Of a stretch of 64,000 nt of DNA, positions 10,701 to 25,600 are shown one piece after another. The position numbers and the translations under genes were made by a program. The notes under the pieces are model-generated. The model saw only the letters and a program-made list of their open reading frames with translations, ran no database searches and was not told the origin of the DNA. Source of the stretch: Aspidapion aeneum (lineage: Eukaryota > Arthropoda > Insecta > Coleoptera > Brentidae); the NCBI GenBank assembly GCA_963576565.1, contig OY755039.1, positions 72,186,771 to 72,250,770 on the forward strand, written 5' to 3'. Position 1 is the first letter of the stretch. Each line of letters starts with the position of its first letter.

Positions 10701-13700
10701 AGGGGGTGGGGGTAGGGGTCGGAGGATATTTTTTTCTTAATATTGTATTGTCATCGGATCACTATATGTATACCAAATTTTATCCAAATCGGATAACGGG
10801 AAGTGTGTCAAAAACACATTTTTCTATAGAAGGGGTGGGGGTAGGGGTGGGAGGATATTTTTTTTTCAAATGTTGTAATGTCTTGGGACCACTATGTGTG
10901 TACCAAATTTCATCCAAATCGGATAATGGGAAGTGTGTCAGAAACACTTCACAAGATCTGATAGATAGTTATTAGATAGTTAGTTAGACAGAACATCTGA
11001 AAGCTAAATAAAAGCTTGCAAAAAATAGGTGCCGTTCTATGGTGATTTCGACTCTAAGCGCGACTAGCTAATAAATAAGTAAATTACGGGAGTAAGTCGC
11101 CTTAAAACAAAACGATAATGGATATATTTTTTTAATGTTGTATTGTCTTGGGACCACTATGTGTGGACCAAATTTCATACAAATCGGATAATGGGAAGTG
11201 TGTCAAAAACACTTCACAATATTTGATAGATAGTTATTAGATAGTTAGTTAGATAGTTAGTTAGACACAACATCTGAAGCTAAATAAAAGCTTGTAAAAA
11301 ATAGGTGCCGTTCTATGGTGATTTCGACTCTAAGCGCGACTAGCTAATAAACAAGTAAATTACGGGAGTAAGTCGCCTTAAAACAAAACTATTCTATGTC
11401 CAGTTTTCGCATTTTTCGTTTTTTTGCGGAAACGTATAGCTCCAAGCGCGCTTTATTGAATGCAGAAATATTGGATGTCTAAGCGATGAAACGTCTCCAC
11501 CATAGACGAAGTGGTCTCCCGACGAATTTAAGCGGTGATACCTCGACCCACGCAAAGCCCAACTGAAAAAATGTTCTGTAAAAACTTAACTTACAATAGT
11601 TGTGCATATTCGCAAAAATCGACGGGCATTATTTTACTAACCCAAAATGTCCAAAAAGCGATAATTTAATTAATTTTAAGGTTCCAAAATTAATCTAATG
11701 CTAAATAAATATAAAGTACCTACCTGAATTTTGAAGCATTCTTCTCTGAAACTGCTGAGTGTTGTATGTAGGTTGTTCCTGTTGGTAATTTTGTGGACTA
11801 TAGTAATTGGGCTGATATGAATTTTGGTATGCATCATAGTCCGTTTGTTCGTAGGAACGATATCTAGAAATTTTTTATAAATCTGAGCATCTGTATTAAA
11901 ATTTGAACGCAATTTAACAAATTTTCTCGAACGCTCACAAATATGTTGCGTTGTGTCAAAAAAGAAAACACAGTAAGTAAGGAGTAATATTTTATTTTTC
12001 ATAGGAAATCCCCTATATGAAAAACTACTTACCACAAATAACTATTTTGCAGTTTATTTCAACTATACTAGATTTTTTTTAAATGTGGTTTTTCGCCTTT
12101 CAAATAATAGATACCGATATGTACCGGGTGGGCCAAAAAAAAAACTGGACAATTTTTTTTAAATTATCACTTTTAAACTATACCATCGATTTTAATGGGA
12201 CAAACTGCACTTGACAGGGAATTAATCAGGGTTTTGACTAGATATATTTTTTTGTCCGCCGTCTGAAAATCCAAGATGGTGGACGAAATTAAATTGTACC
12301 ATTCAAAGATGCTCGTTTATTCTGGTATTGCGAACATGTTTTAGTAATTTGTTTAAATCAGTAAAAAAAGCTGCATTCTTGACACGCACAACAAGGTACG
12401 AGTCAGCAAAATCGGTTCGATGGTTCTAAAAAAAATTTTTTTTGTTTTAACCATTGTTTTGAACATTGTTTATAAATTCATTACAACTAAACCGATTTTG
12501 ATGTAATAAAAAGCATGATCTTTAAAAAGCAATCAATTCTCACCAGGATATTTTCTATTTCATTAAAATCGGTTTAGTAGTAATAAATTTAAAAGGAAAT
12601 AAATGCAGACATGATTGGCAAGGCAATCGTATAATATGCAAAACAATGGTTGAAACAAAAATATTTTTTTAGAACCACTCAACCGATTTTGCTAATGCAT
12701 ACACTGTTGTGCTTGGCATGAATGCAGCTTTTTCACTAATTTAAAAAAATAATTAAAATATGTTCGCAACACAAGAATAAACGAGCATCTTTGAAGGGTA
12801 CATTTTAATTTCGTCCGCCATCTTGTATTTTGAGATGGCGGACAAAGAATTATATTTAGTCAAAACTCTGATTAAGTCTCAGGTGTAGTAGTTTGCCACA
12901 TTAAAATCAATTATATAGTTCAAAAGTTCTAATAAAAAGAAAATTGTCCGGTTTTTTTGACCCACCCGGTATATTAGTCCCAGCTATATTTGTCTTTTTT
13001 TTAAATTTTAGAAAAATTGACTTTTTTGTAGGTATATAAAGAAAAACATTATTCTAAATAAAGTGCATTAAATTAAAAATGGAAATAAAAATAAATTAAG
13101 ATTTAAAGCTCGGAAACAAGAAAATCCATTAATGTAATGGGTGTTTCACCCAATGTGTATTAAGTAAAGGAAACTATTTAATAACGTACTGTCCAAGTAA
13201 GCCAATATATGTTTCTTTTAAAATATAAATCATATAAAATATTTTTACGTAATTTAAATAAAGCAAATAACATTTAATAAGTATACCTATAGGTAACATG
13301 ATCTTAACTTAATTGGTTTTCTAGTTTAGATAAATTGTTTCATTTACATTTTTAAAGGAGGAGGCACTAAATACATTGTTTACCGGGACGCGTCAAATGA
13401 GCTGAATTTAAGATATGTTGAAGGCCAAACCTTCCTGATATTTTTACCAAAAAAAATTGGGGGGGTCATAGGATTCGTTTTCGAGCTATACTTATTTAAA
13501 TGTGCGCCACTGAAATATGGAAAAATATGACCTTTTGTCGTTTTTTTGTATTAACTTATCGCCAAATAAAAATAAAAAAATTATATTAGTCTTATTTTAT
13601 TGACAAAAGGGTCCTTTTAGGAATTTTATCAATTTTTAACATATAGTTTGCGTCACATACCTACAGAGTGACTCAAAATAATTTTTAAAAAATACAGGAA

Positions 13701-16700
13701 AATTACCTGAGATTTATTACGTATAAAGAAAGGGAACTAAAAATGCATAGTCAAAATTAACTTCACTTGCTTTCATGTGAGTCGTTTTAACTATTCTAGA
13801 GTAATGTTTGCATAATAGGTTATTTTATAAGCTAACAGAGTATTTCAAAAAAAAAAATTAATTCAACGCATGACGTATTTACTAATTGTCTACGAAATAG
13901 TGTGTTTACGGGGATGCGTCAAATGAGGTGAATTTAAGATATGTTTGAGCCTAAACCGTCCGGATGCTTGTTTAAAAAAAATTGGGTGGTCATCGGTTTC
14001 GTTTTCGAGCTATAATTATTTAAATGCGCGCCAATGGATTGTGGTAAAATGTAAGATTTTGTAGTTTTTTGTTATAACTTCTCGTGAAACAAAAATAAAA
14101 AACCAATATGAATATTATTTTGTTGAAAAAAATTGAGTCTTTTTAAGTATGTTCTCATTTTTTGACATATAGCTTTCATCATATATCTACATAGTGGCTC
14201 AAACTCTGAATAATTAGAGCCTAAACCGTGGTAATACTTGTTTCAAGAAAAAGTGGGTATTGATCGGTTTTGTTTTCGAGTTATACTTATTTAATGCTAG
14301 AATATAGGAAATGTGGGGACAAAAAGACAAAAACGGGTCTACTCACCCCTTTCCGGGGGTTCTGCCAAAAATTTTCAGAAAGAAAGCCTGTGAATAAACT
14401 TAGTTGATAAAAGTTTAAATATCTACTTTTTATCCCTATCAAGAGATAGAAGTTGTAGCGAAAATCCATAAGAGTATAGCTCAAAAACGAAACCGATGAC
14501 CCCCCCCCCAATATTTTTGAGCAAGTTTCAGGATGGCTTGGGCTCTAACATATCTCTAATTCACCTGATCTGACGCATCCCGTTAAGCACACTATTCCGC
14601 TACACAGTTAGTATACCTATTATTTGTTTAATTTAAAAAATGTTTGATTTATCCTTAAGGTTTACTACATAAACCATTATGTATGTAAATGCTACTTTAA
14701 AATAAGTACAACGACTCACATTGAAGCAAATGAATTTATTTTGACTATGCATTTTTAATTTCATCCCTTTAAGTATATTTAACAAATCACAGTTATTATT
14801 CCTGTATTTCTGTTATTCACATTTTGAGCCACTCTCTAGATATGTGACGAAAACTAAAAAAAAATTGAAAACATACTTAAAAGAGTTTTTTTTTTCAACT
14901 AAATAAAATGAATATTGGTTTTTTATTTCTATTTGACGAGAAGGTATAGCAAAAACACTACAAAAAGTCATATTTTTCTTTCTTCCAGTGGCGGATTTAA
15001 ATAATTACAGCTCGAAAACGAAACCGATTTCTTTGAGACGAGTATTTAGACGGCTTGGACCCTAACATATCAAAAATTCACCTCATTTAACGCATCCCGG
15101 TAAACACACTATTCCGTAGACAATTAGTAAACGTGTCATGCGTTGAATTAATTTTTTTTTTAAATACCCTGTAAGCTTATCACATAACCTATTATGCAAA
15201 CATCACTCTAAAATAGTTAAAGCGACTCACATGAAAGCAAGTGAAGTTAATTTTGACCATGCATTTTTAGTTTCCATTCTTTATATTTAATAAATCTCAG
15301 GTATTTTTCCTGTATTTTTTTTTTATTATTTTGAGCCACTCTGTAGGTATGTGACGGAAACTATATGTCAAGAACTGATAAAATTCTTAAAAGAACTCTT
15401 TTACCGATAAAGTATAGCTAATATCAGTTTTTTATTTTTATTTGGTGATAAGTTATTACAAAAAAACTACAAATGGTCATATTTTCCCATATTTCAGTGG
15501 CGCACATTTAAATAAGTATAGCTCGAAAACGAATCCTATGACCCCCCTAATTTTTTTTGGTAAAAATATCAGGAAGGTTTGTCCTTCAACATATCTCAAA
15601 TTCAGCTCATCTGACGCGTCCCGGCAAACAATGTATTTAGTGCCTCCTCCTTTATTAAAAAATGTACAGGATGCCCCAAAAGTCCGAGTCCACCCAAATA
15701 TCTTCTGAACTATTGAAGATAATGGAACCAAATTTGGCAGTGATCAATAACATCAATAGATCTATTTTATGAAAGGGCGGTTCGGTTCATATGGCTATGG
15801 ACTGCCAAACCTAACTTCTTTAGTTTTTGTCTAAATGAACAAATTTATTGTCGTGCGATATCTTGTTTGAAAGGTCCTTGAACATTCTGACGTAACTGCC
15901 CCCTGCATATGGCAAACGTGTCAAAATCTATCGACTGTTAAACTTATTAATTTACCATTTTTGACAGCTTTCACAAGTTTTGTTTAACCATGTCTTGTAC
16001 GAAAGGCCTTTAAAAAATTAACATATTGACGTAACTGTCACTTATTTACGTCAAACATGTTTTCTACATTTTTGACAAAAAAAGATACTTAAAAATTATA
16101 ACTATTTTTTTATGAGACATAGGTCTGTCCATAAAAGCATTGTCAAAGAGGCGTTTAATTTCCCTAAAACATCTGGTCGCCCATAAAAAAAACTATTTCA
16201 ACTTTATCTTCATTTGTATGTGACATTTTAAACACTTTAAACTGAAATTCGCTCTGACGTAAACAAGTGACAGTTACGTCAACTTGTTAGTTTTTGAAAG
16301 ACCTTTCGATGTTTGACATAGGCAACTGGCCGTTATGTGTGTTTTTCAAAGACCTTTCAAGCAAGATATCACTTAATAGGGTTTTTGTTTATAACAAAAG
16401 ACTTGTGAACTTTAACAAAAACTGTAAAAATTAGGTTTGACACTACAGCTTTTGACAGATTTGACGTAGACGATTGAAAATTATGTCAAAATGTTAGATT
16501 TTCAAAGAGCTTTAAAATAAGGTATTACTCGATAGGGGTGTCAATAAAAAAAAATTAAGTTGACCGCTTCTCTGCCACCCCCTAATGTAGCGGCGGCACA
16601 ACCGCCCTTTCGTAAAATAGATATCTTGATGTTATCGATCACTGTCAAATATGGTTCAGTTATCTTCAATAGTTCAGAAGATATTTGGGTGGACTCGGAC

Positions 16701-19639
16701 TTTTGGGAGAACCTGTATATATTTAGCATAGGTGGGTAACCAACTTTTGATTTCTTTTTTATGATGTTGGTATGGAAGGAGTAATAAGTAACAGTGTGAA
16801 TATTTGTAAATAGCTTTATTTCTTTTCTTCCGAATTTTTGCAGGAGACCAAGTTGGGCGTCTCGTCAAACTAAAGTTATTTATTTAGCCTGTTACTCATC
16901 AGTTGCTATATGACCGGTGTACTGTGGACTAATATCAGAAAAATATATTTTTACCTCCTGGGAGTGTTGTATTTCTTGTGCGACTCTTGTTCGTTTATGG
17001 TTCTTATATGTTCCAAAAATTTACTTTTGACAGTTTGGTCATTCGCTGCTCTAAGATTATCCTCCTTGGTAAATGGACCGACACCTAGCGTAGAAAAACA
17101 AAAATATTTTTTGAGTACAAAGTAACAAAAAATGGTAGGACATCAATAATTATAAGCATACAGTAATAGTAAGTAATCGTCAAATTGGTGGAAAAGTTCC
17201 TTATAAACATGGATTCGGTTCGGTCGGTTTCCTAATTAAATTAAATATGCGTTTTTCGATATATTAAGAAAGTTCGGTGCCCAAAAATAAACTGCATATT
17301 TATCGAAACCGAGAAAAATCAATTTAAAGTTTTTAAAAATGATATAGTAGGGGAGGCCGTGAAGATTTTGGGAACTTATTTTCTTGGCCAGCAAACATCG
17401 ATATAATTGTTCATTGATCAATTCTAAGCAAATTTTGTTATATGAATAGGACGATCTTATTTTCTTAGTAATAAAACTAGTTGTACTAGTAAAGGATATA
17501 CTTAAGTTAACTAGAAAAATAGTCTGGCTAATCTCTAGGATGGCAAGTATTTTTGACAAGTGAAAAACGATATGAAAGAAATGAGTGCCCTTATTTTCTT
17601 AGTTTTGAAAGTTTATGAGATGATAGGTTGTAATATAACAAAAGCGTAAAATACGATCTGGCTGTTATTTAAAAGCCCCAGCCTTTCCAGAGTTATCTGA
17701 TGCCCGTCAATTTGACATATTTGATTTATGTTAATCTTTCTTAGTTAGTCCCACCTACAAATAAAGAGTGATTATTTGGCTTATTTTAAGACTAAAACTT
17801 CCCATGCACAGAGGTCCGCAAACCCTTCGTTGCCGATATAAAAATTGTTTTTTAAAATTTGTTTTTTGTTTATGTCTTTTGCAAAGGTTAACGGAAGTGT
17901 CTTAAAAGTAACCGTAAGTGTCCTTAAGGGATCGGAAGTGACGAAAAGACAATTGAAATGGACCAAAAATTACAAAAGCGACTGAAAGTAAATAAAAATG
18001 TACCGAAAGTAACTTTAAGAGAACCGGAAGTAACCTAAAATGACAGAAAACTAACAGGAAGTTACTGAAAGTGTACCTGAATTAAACCGGAAGTGAGTTA
18101 AAGTGAACCGAAAGTTACTAAAAGTGAACCGGAAGTTTCCGGGAATGGCTAAAAGTGACCGAAGTGACCTAAAATGACGGAAAACTAACCGGAAGTTACT
18201 GAAAGTGCTGAAGTAAACCGGAAGTGAGCTGGACATGATCTATAACTGACTAGAAGTTGACTGCACGTAACCGGACATGACTTAAGTAACCGGCAATGAG
18301 TGAAACTGAGCCGGAAGTGAGCGAAACGGAACTGAAAGTGAGTAACACTGAACTTAAAGTGACCATTACCTAAATACGCACGTGCTACTTTTCTCCCCTG
18401 TAATTTGACTACCTGGCCTGTAGGGTGTTTTTAACGCTTGGAGCTTTTCTGACGAGGCTTTCGTGACTGTAAATAACAGCCAGAGTATCTACCATGTAAA
18501 AAAATTTCAAAACTAAGAAAGTAAGTTCCTGATTTTCCAATTCTGAAGACGCCGGTAAGTGCATTTTCCAACTTTGTAAATCAGCCAGAGTTATTTTTAG
18601 TTATAGTATATTATAACATCAGTTTATACGTTCAGTGTCAAGACAAAGAAAATAAGTCCACAAATCAACCCACTTGTTGGATCCGCAAATTTTCAGTCAG
18701 GGTTATTTTTTCCATTTACAGAACATACTTATTTAGATACTCCCCTACTAATAGGATGATATGGACCAACTTGCTATAAATTGGATCATAAACTCGGTAT
18801 CTTTAAACCGATTTTATAAGTGATTATACCAAAATATTGTTATGCATACGGTAAATGTAAATTTAAAAAAATCTTTTCCTAAATTATCATTGACTTTCTT
18901 TTAAACTTGGGCAGCCGAGTTCGAGGCGTGTAAAGGGCAGGAAGTCCTCTTATTTGTAGGGTTAAAAATAAATATAAAATTTAAAAAAATGGTTGCCATA
19001 GATTTTGGCCCTTTATCAACTGACGGTATCAAAAAAGTTCTTACTAAAATGGAAAGGGTTGTTTTTCCAAAGTTGGGGGTAGTATTTGAAAAAAAATTGG
19101 GTGACTTTTTTTTTAAATCGTTGGTAAATTTTCCGAAAACTACGCATTTTTTTCAAAACCAGGTATTATTCTTGCAAGTCTTTTAAAGCAACAGTTTTTG
19201 ATAAAAGGGTTTCCTGAATACGTATTTGCAAAAAATTAAGTATTAATTATAATAATAAATTATTGATTTATTAATTAATAGTAATGGGGTTTAATATTTC
19301 GGAGTAAGATATTATTCTTCGAATTGATAAAAACCGTTTTAAGTTCCAACCTAACCACCCTAACCTAACCTGATCTAACTCCATTCGTATGCATTCTGCG
19401 AGCCATGTTTCCAGCAACTTTTTTTATCAATTTGTGGAGTACTATTTGCCCCCTAAATATTTGACTGAATTCCGATGATACCCAGTATTAGCTCACACAT
19501 ATACTATACTATAGTAGTGTGAGCTATGGTGATCCTAATTTTTTTCGAGAAAAAAAAAGTTGCTCCGATTTCAAAAATTTTTATATATCTTTGCGTTTCA
19601 GATGATTTTGAAACTTTTTTGTTGCGCCGTCTGTCTGTA

Positions 19640-19670
<31 letters not shown>

Positions 19671-22600
19671 ATGTCTGTCTGTAACGACCAACGCGCATAA
19701 CTCAAAAACCCCTTGGCCGATTTTAATGAAATTTGGTACTTAGGCTGGGTTTTGGGCCGAGATGGTCCAAAATCCACCGAACACAAACCAAATAAAAGGG
19801 TGGGGGTAGATTTTAAAAATTAGAGTTTAAGTGAAAATATGGCGTGTGTGATATCACACGAAAGGTAATTGAGTCTGGAGTTTAACAAAATACATTTTGG
19901 TTTTTGTTTTTTTTTAAGGGTGGGGGTAGACTTCAAAAATTTGAGTTTAAGTCAAAACATGGCTTGTGTGGTATCAAACAAAAGGTAATTTAGTCTGGAG
20001 TTGAATAAAATATATTTTAGTTTTTAGTTATATTAGCTCACACGTAAACTATAACTATAGTACCTAGTGTGAGCTTAGGCGCCCATATATTGGCAGAGTA
20101 TTTTTATTTTACAATGCAGCGCAGGAAAACATTTTAAAATAAATATGGCCGCCCCCCCCCCCACGCCATCTTGGATGTATTATGCACGAAAAGTTTTTAT
20201 TTTTAATTACTTGATTCCGGTACATTTTAGAAAAAAAAGTTTGAGACAAAAGTTGAAGACCATAAAATTTCCTACAAAAACTCTGTTGCACGTTTTTTCG
20301 TCAGACGAATGATTTTCGAGTTATGACGCGTATATGCATAAAAGTAAAACAAGATTTTTCAGAAAGCTTAGTTTTTAAGAAAATTAAATAAAACTAAAAA
20401 ATTTAAAAGGACATAAATAGATCCATAACGGTTCTGACACCTTCCTAGCTAGCCTATTATCACGCCTCAAGTGAAGCCATGACAATATATTAGCCTTGAA
20501 AAGAGTTTTTTGTACATATCGCAGAAATTAAAGCTCCTACGAAGTTTCTGGTTATAACACAATTTATTGAGCAAAATATAGTCTACTATATTCCGAAAAC
20601 AGTGTATTGATGCGACTAAAGTATCAGTAAGGCAACAGGCACAGGAGCGGAAGATACTAATTACTTAATCAAATCATGATTTTCCATAAACTCAAAAAAT
20701 AAGTGACGAGTTTTGTGGTTTCTTGTTGAGGTTAACGAAAATTTTGCCGTAAAGGGGTAAAACGAACCCCGGATTCGGTTTTAGTGATCCGAAGAAATAA
20801 AGGAAACATACCCAAACCTCAGAACTAATTTTTTAGATTTTTTTTTATGAAACTGTGTAATATACCAATGTTTAAATAAAAAGTTAATTAAAGTTTAAGC
20901 AATTGTGGCAACTTTCGGCATATCCCTATACGTACGAGTATACCTATCTAACATAAACTTACAAAGCTTAATTAAGTATATCTTGACATACTTTTCTTCT
21001 GTAACCTTTAGCTAATGATCTCTTTAACAACAGGTGCAAAAGAAGGGATTAGTTAAAAGCCCCATAAAATATTGTTCGTGTAAGTAGAACCACAATATAA
21101 TTTCCTCACACCTTAACAAAACTTATAACTTGCTTCAGTGGCGTATATATGGGGGGGCCTGGGGGGCCCGCCCCCCCCCCCCCGAAGCTAAGATTTTTTT
21201 GGATATTTTCCACATATTTCATGAAAACAAACATAAAATAGCATAAAATACAGCCTCATGAGGTCTCGGGCCCCCCCCAAAACTGTGTCGGGCCCACCCC
21301 AAAACTTTTTTCTATATACGCCACTGACTTGCTTCCTCAATTAATATTACTTTTTATTTAAGCAATTAATAAAGAGAAAGTTTTTTTTAATGATTGTCGG
21401 TTTCAAATTTCAAAAAAGCCAGAAAATTAAAAGAGCCATAATGAATGGCATAAAAATTATACAGGATGTATACGATCTTAATGTGAAACTGTTAATAGGT
21501 GTAGCAGTGGCGGCTCCTGAGGTAGTGCCAGGGAGCCATGGCCCTGCCGTATTTTTCTGAAATAACACGATTTTTTATTTTTAAAACATCTTTATTGGTT
21601 TTATTTTATTTTATGCATTTATTTTTCATTTATGTATTATATGAAATTTGGTAGCCCAGTGAAATGCAGTGGATAAAACCCAAAACAGCGTAGAACACGC
21701 TGCCACTTCTCTTGCAACGTGTGTCTGACTGAAGTATAGGTTACATAAAAATCGTTCCAAAAACTCTCTGCTCGAAATTTGATCAATTTTTTGCCTTTTT
21801 TCTAGTTCTTTGAAAATGTCCGCCAAATTAAAAGATTTTTTGTTTAAGCGGAATTAAAGGTACTATAAAAAATTATTCTTTTTTTTCGCTAGGATGCATC
21901 GTTTCGCTGCAAATTCACTTTTTATATAATCTTGTGAACAGTTTTAGAAACCACCTTCTTTGAGGCAGTCATTAGGGCTCCCCCCTATCGAACTTTAAAA
22001 ACATAAAAAGGTTTAAAGCCATCTATGTAACAAAAAAAACACATGTCACTAATATTGTAGCTACAATAAAATGAGCATGGGTATTATTTTAATTCTTTTG
22101 CGAGCGGAAATACTAATAATCTTATAGAATCGTAGATTTCTCCAGGGTGAAGTAGAATCATAATGAAATGATTGAAGGAAAAGTCCAAAATTCTTCACAA
22201 TCTTTGTATTTTGAGGAATAAAAGAGATGGTTATTACTAATAATCTTGTTATATCTTAAAAACTACTTGATTTATTAAAAAATGTTTAATAACAAAATTT
22301 ATTTCTCTTTAAAAAAGGCCTCTAACAACCCTTAAAAAATTAAAATCGGATCACTGGGTAGCGGGATACGCTTAAACAAAAAAATCTATCGATTTGGCGG
22401 TCATTTTCAAAGATGGCGGCCAAACGACCATGAGTTCGACCACGTGACCAAAATTTTTAGTAGTAGTCAAACTGAGCGCACATATTAGGTCACACGTGAC
22501 AGGAATCAGCCAGCGCCCAGACTAACTAGAAAAATGGCAAAAAATTAATAAAATTTCGAGAAGAGGATCAGCGAGGATTTATATGAATATCTCTCTGAAG

Positions 22601-25600
22601 TCAGGAAAGAGTCCATATTCAAAATGTGCAATTAGTTTTTGGAACCATTTTTATGTAACCTATACTTCGTTTAGGCACACTGTGCTTGGCGCGAATAGAG
22701 ATAGATTTTATCTGCAGCCTATCTGAGCGACAGAGACAGGGCCAATGTTGGACATTTTAACGTTGTTTAAATAGGAAAAATCAAAGAAATTTTGTGCCTG
22801 GCACAGGCCATCAGTTAGTCGAACTACTCGCATTGTTTTTGTGCGTGAAGCATGGGTGCTTTAATTTACGCCCTTTACAATACATTTGAACTATTTCAGC
22901 AGAATTTTTTGATAAGTTTTGAGTCATTTCGCGGCGGAATTCGGGTGGGCATGGGTAAGTCCTTAAAAAAAATAATAATTAGGAACCACAAACATAGTCG
23001 TAGTAGTTATGTTTTTTAATGACTGATAAGATGAAAAGTTTCGGGCCTAACATAGAACGCAACACCATAGTGACTAAATAATCATTTATTTTTCTACATA
23101 GTCCCCTTGTAAGGTAATACATTTGGACCAACGATGTTCAACTGATTTGATGCCATCACTGAAGTCTGATTTATCCAACTCGTCAAAATAGGCGTTTGTA
23201 GCTGCAATGACTTCTAAATCTGAGGAAATTTTTTTCCAGCAAGTAATTTTTTTAGGTTTGGAAACAAATAAAAGTCTGGCGGGGCTAGGTCTGGCGAATA
23301 CGGTGGATGGTTTAACAGTTTAAAGCCTAGCTGATGGATTTTAGCCTTTACAAGTGCGGACTTGTGGCAAGGTGCATTGCGTATTAGTCTTTTATTCTGC
23401 TTGAGCTGGTACAAGTCACTGTAGAACTTTTTTTCTTCCTTTTTCGAGATAATCTATGAAGAGTATCCCTTTAGCGTCCCAAAAGACCGTTGCCATGACC
23501 TTTCCAGCAGACGGTAATGTCTTTGCCTTCTTTGGAACTGGTTCGTCCTTTGCCGTCCATTGTTTGGACTGTTGCTTAGTTTCAGGGGTATAATGATAAA
23601 CCCATGTTTCATCAACCGTAATAAATCTACGCAAAAAGTCCCCTGAAACACGTGTAAACAGTGCCAAATTCTCCTCTGAAATGGTTAGACGCACGAGCTT
23701 TTGATCTGGCGTGAGCAAACGCGGCACCCATCGGGAGGATAGCTTTCTCATATCTAAAACTTCACATAAAATATGTTGAACTCGCTCTTTTGATATGCAC
23801 ACAGCCTCAGCTACCTCGTTCAGTCTTAATCTGCGATCTTTTAGAATTAGTTTGTGAATGGTTTGCACCATTCCCGTTTTTGGCCCGCCAGAACGCGGAG
23901 CATCATGAGTGCTAGTGCGACCACGTTTAAAGTCCGATACCCAGGTATAGGTATAGGAAGGAGCAGATTCCCCAAGTGTAGGATGTTCAGCTTTTATTTC
24001 CGTCAGCGATAACCCTTTGATATGAAAATATTTTATCACGGCTCTTATTTCGTTTTTTTCCATCTTTTAAAATTGACACATTGTATAAACTTTCAAAATA
24101 AGCAGGACACAAACTACTTGACGCACTCACTTTAAACTTCGAGCATATACTGATCACAAGCAAGGCTACACAAACACGTTGAAATAGGAAAGCAAATCGG
24201 GCTTGCTATGGGCTAGGCCAGAAATTTTTCATCCCATCCTCGTAGGTAAACATTTGGGCGCAACACCTCGATTTTTTTTTTAATGACTCAAAATTCTGAC
24301 CCTACTATGTTGTATTGAGTAAGGTCACTCATCGTCAAGCAGTAAAGCTTGCTTGACGAAGAGTGACCTTAGTATTGACACCAGCCGCCGCCAAGGTGTA
24401 GGGGAGGTCAAATTAAAAAAAGGTCATATAACATGAAGGTCAAACAAGTTTTTCTTGGGAGGTCTTTTTTTAAGAGGGCTAAAGGTTTTTTGATTTAGAA
24501 AATGAAAAACAGTCTGAGTAAAAAGGAATATTACGTATATGAATAAAAAGCGGTAAAAAAAAATGATAAATTAAAATAAAAAGTTAATTAAGAAAATTGA
24601 ATATGAAAAAAGTATCTCGCGCTCGGTTACTTGTAAGTTTCTTTGCCGCAGAATATTTTTATACCTAGCTAATACTTCTACCAGCATTTTTTAAAGCAGA
24701 TTTTCCTTAAATTATTGTTTTTGACTTTTTTCAAAAACGGTTTATTCCTGCAACTTGTCCACTAAATTTCTCAAATTACGGATCCTTGAAATTCTTATTT
24801 TTTTTTAAAACCGGTTTTTACTCTCACACTAAAGTTTCGTTTAAACCAGGTTTTCCGATTTCTTAAAAACGGTTCATTTCCGCATAGTTCCTCAACATTT
24901 CTAAAATCAGAGATCCTCAATAATAAGGGTTTACCAATTTTTTTAACGAAAAGTCGGTTTTCCCTCAATGAAAGTTTAGCCAAGTTTACAAAAACATTTT
25001 CAAACTAGTAAGAACCTTTCATTTTGAAATGTGTATCAGAGAACTTGGCTTTACTTTTATCTCAATTCTTTTTACTTGGCTTTTTTTACATAAAATGTTT
25101 TTGTTATGATTTCACTCCTTTTTTAAAGGATTTGGATAATATTTAAGTTTTAAAGTAGTATGCGGAATATTGTGCAAAACTTTTGCAATGCCTTATTAAA
25201 ATTTTTGAGCTTTCTTAATTTTTCCTATTTTATCATAGTTTCTATCAGCCTTTCGAAGCTCAGCTTTCTAGTGTTCCTGGAAGTGAAGAATGTTACTTTT
25301 CCATAATTTTACATTTATGGTGGAGGACAGTAAATTAAAATTTTTTGCGTTTTTTAATTTTTTCCTATAGTTTTATCATAGTTCCTATCAGTCTTCCAAA
25401 GCTCAGCTCTCTAGCGTTTCTGGAAGTGGACAGTGTTACTTTTACATAACTTTACATTTATAGGGAAGGGAAGTTAATTAAAATATTGGGTTTTTTAAAT
25501 TTATTTCTATAGTTTTATCACAATTCCTATCAGTCTGACAAAGCTCAGCTCTCTAGCGCTTTTGAAAGTGGGCAATGTCACTTTTACATAACTTTACATT

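Noticed and set aside
10240..11395. CRISPR array
   Set aside because: The units are directly adjacent 125-bp tandem repeats without unique spacers, in an insect-type genome.
17880..18365. An ETS-factor enhancer (many GGAAGT)
   Set aside because: The motif is part of a degenerate 10-12 bp minisatellite, so its frequency needs no regulatory explanation.
19488..20098. Family H as a Helitron (hairpin plus CTAA end followed by T)
   Set aside because: The 3' end fits, but the start is not TC after A, and copy 2 has a 9-bp target duplication, which Helitrons do not make.
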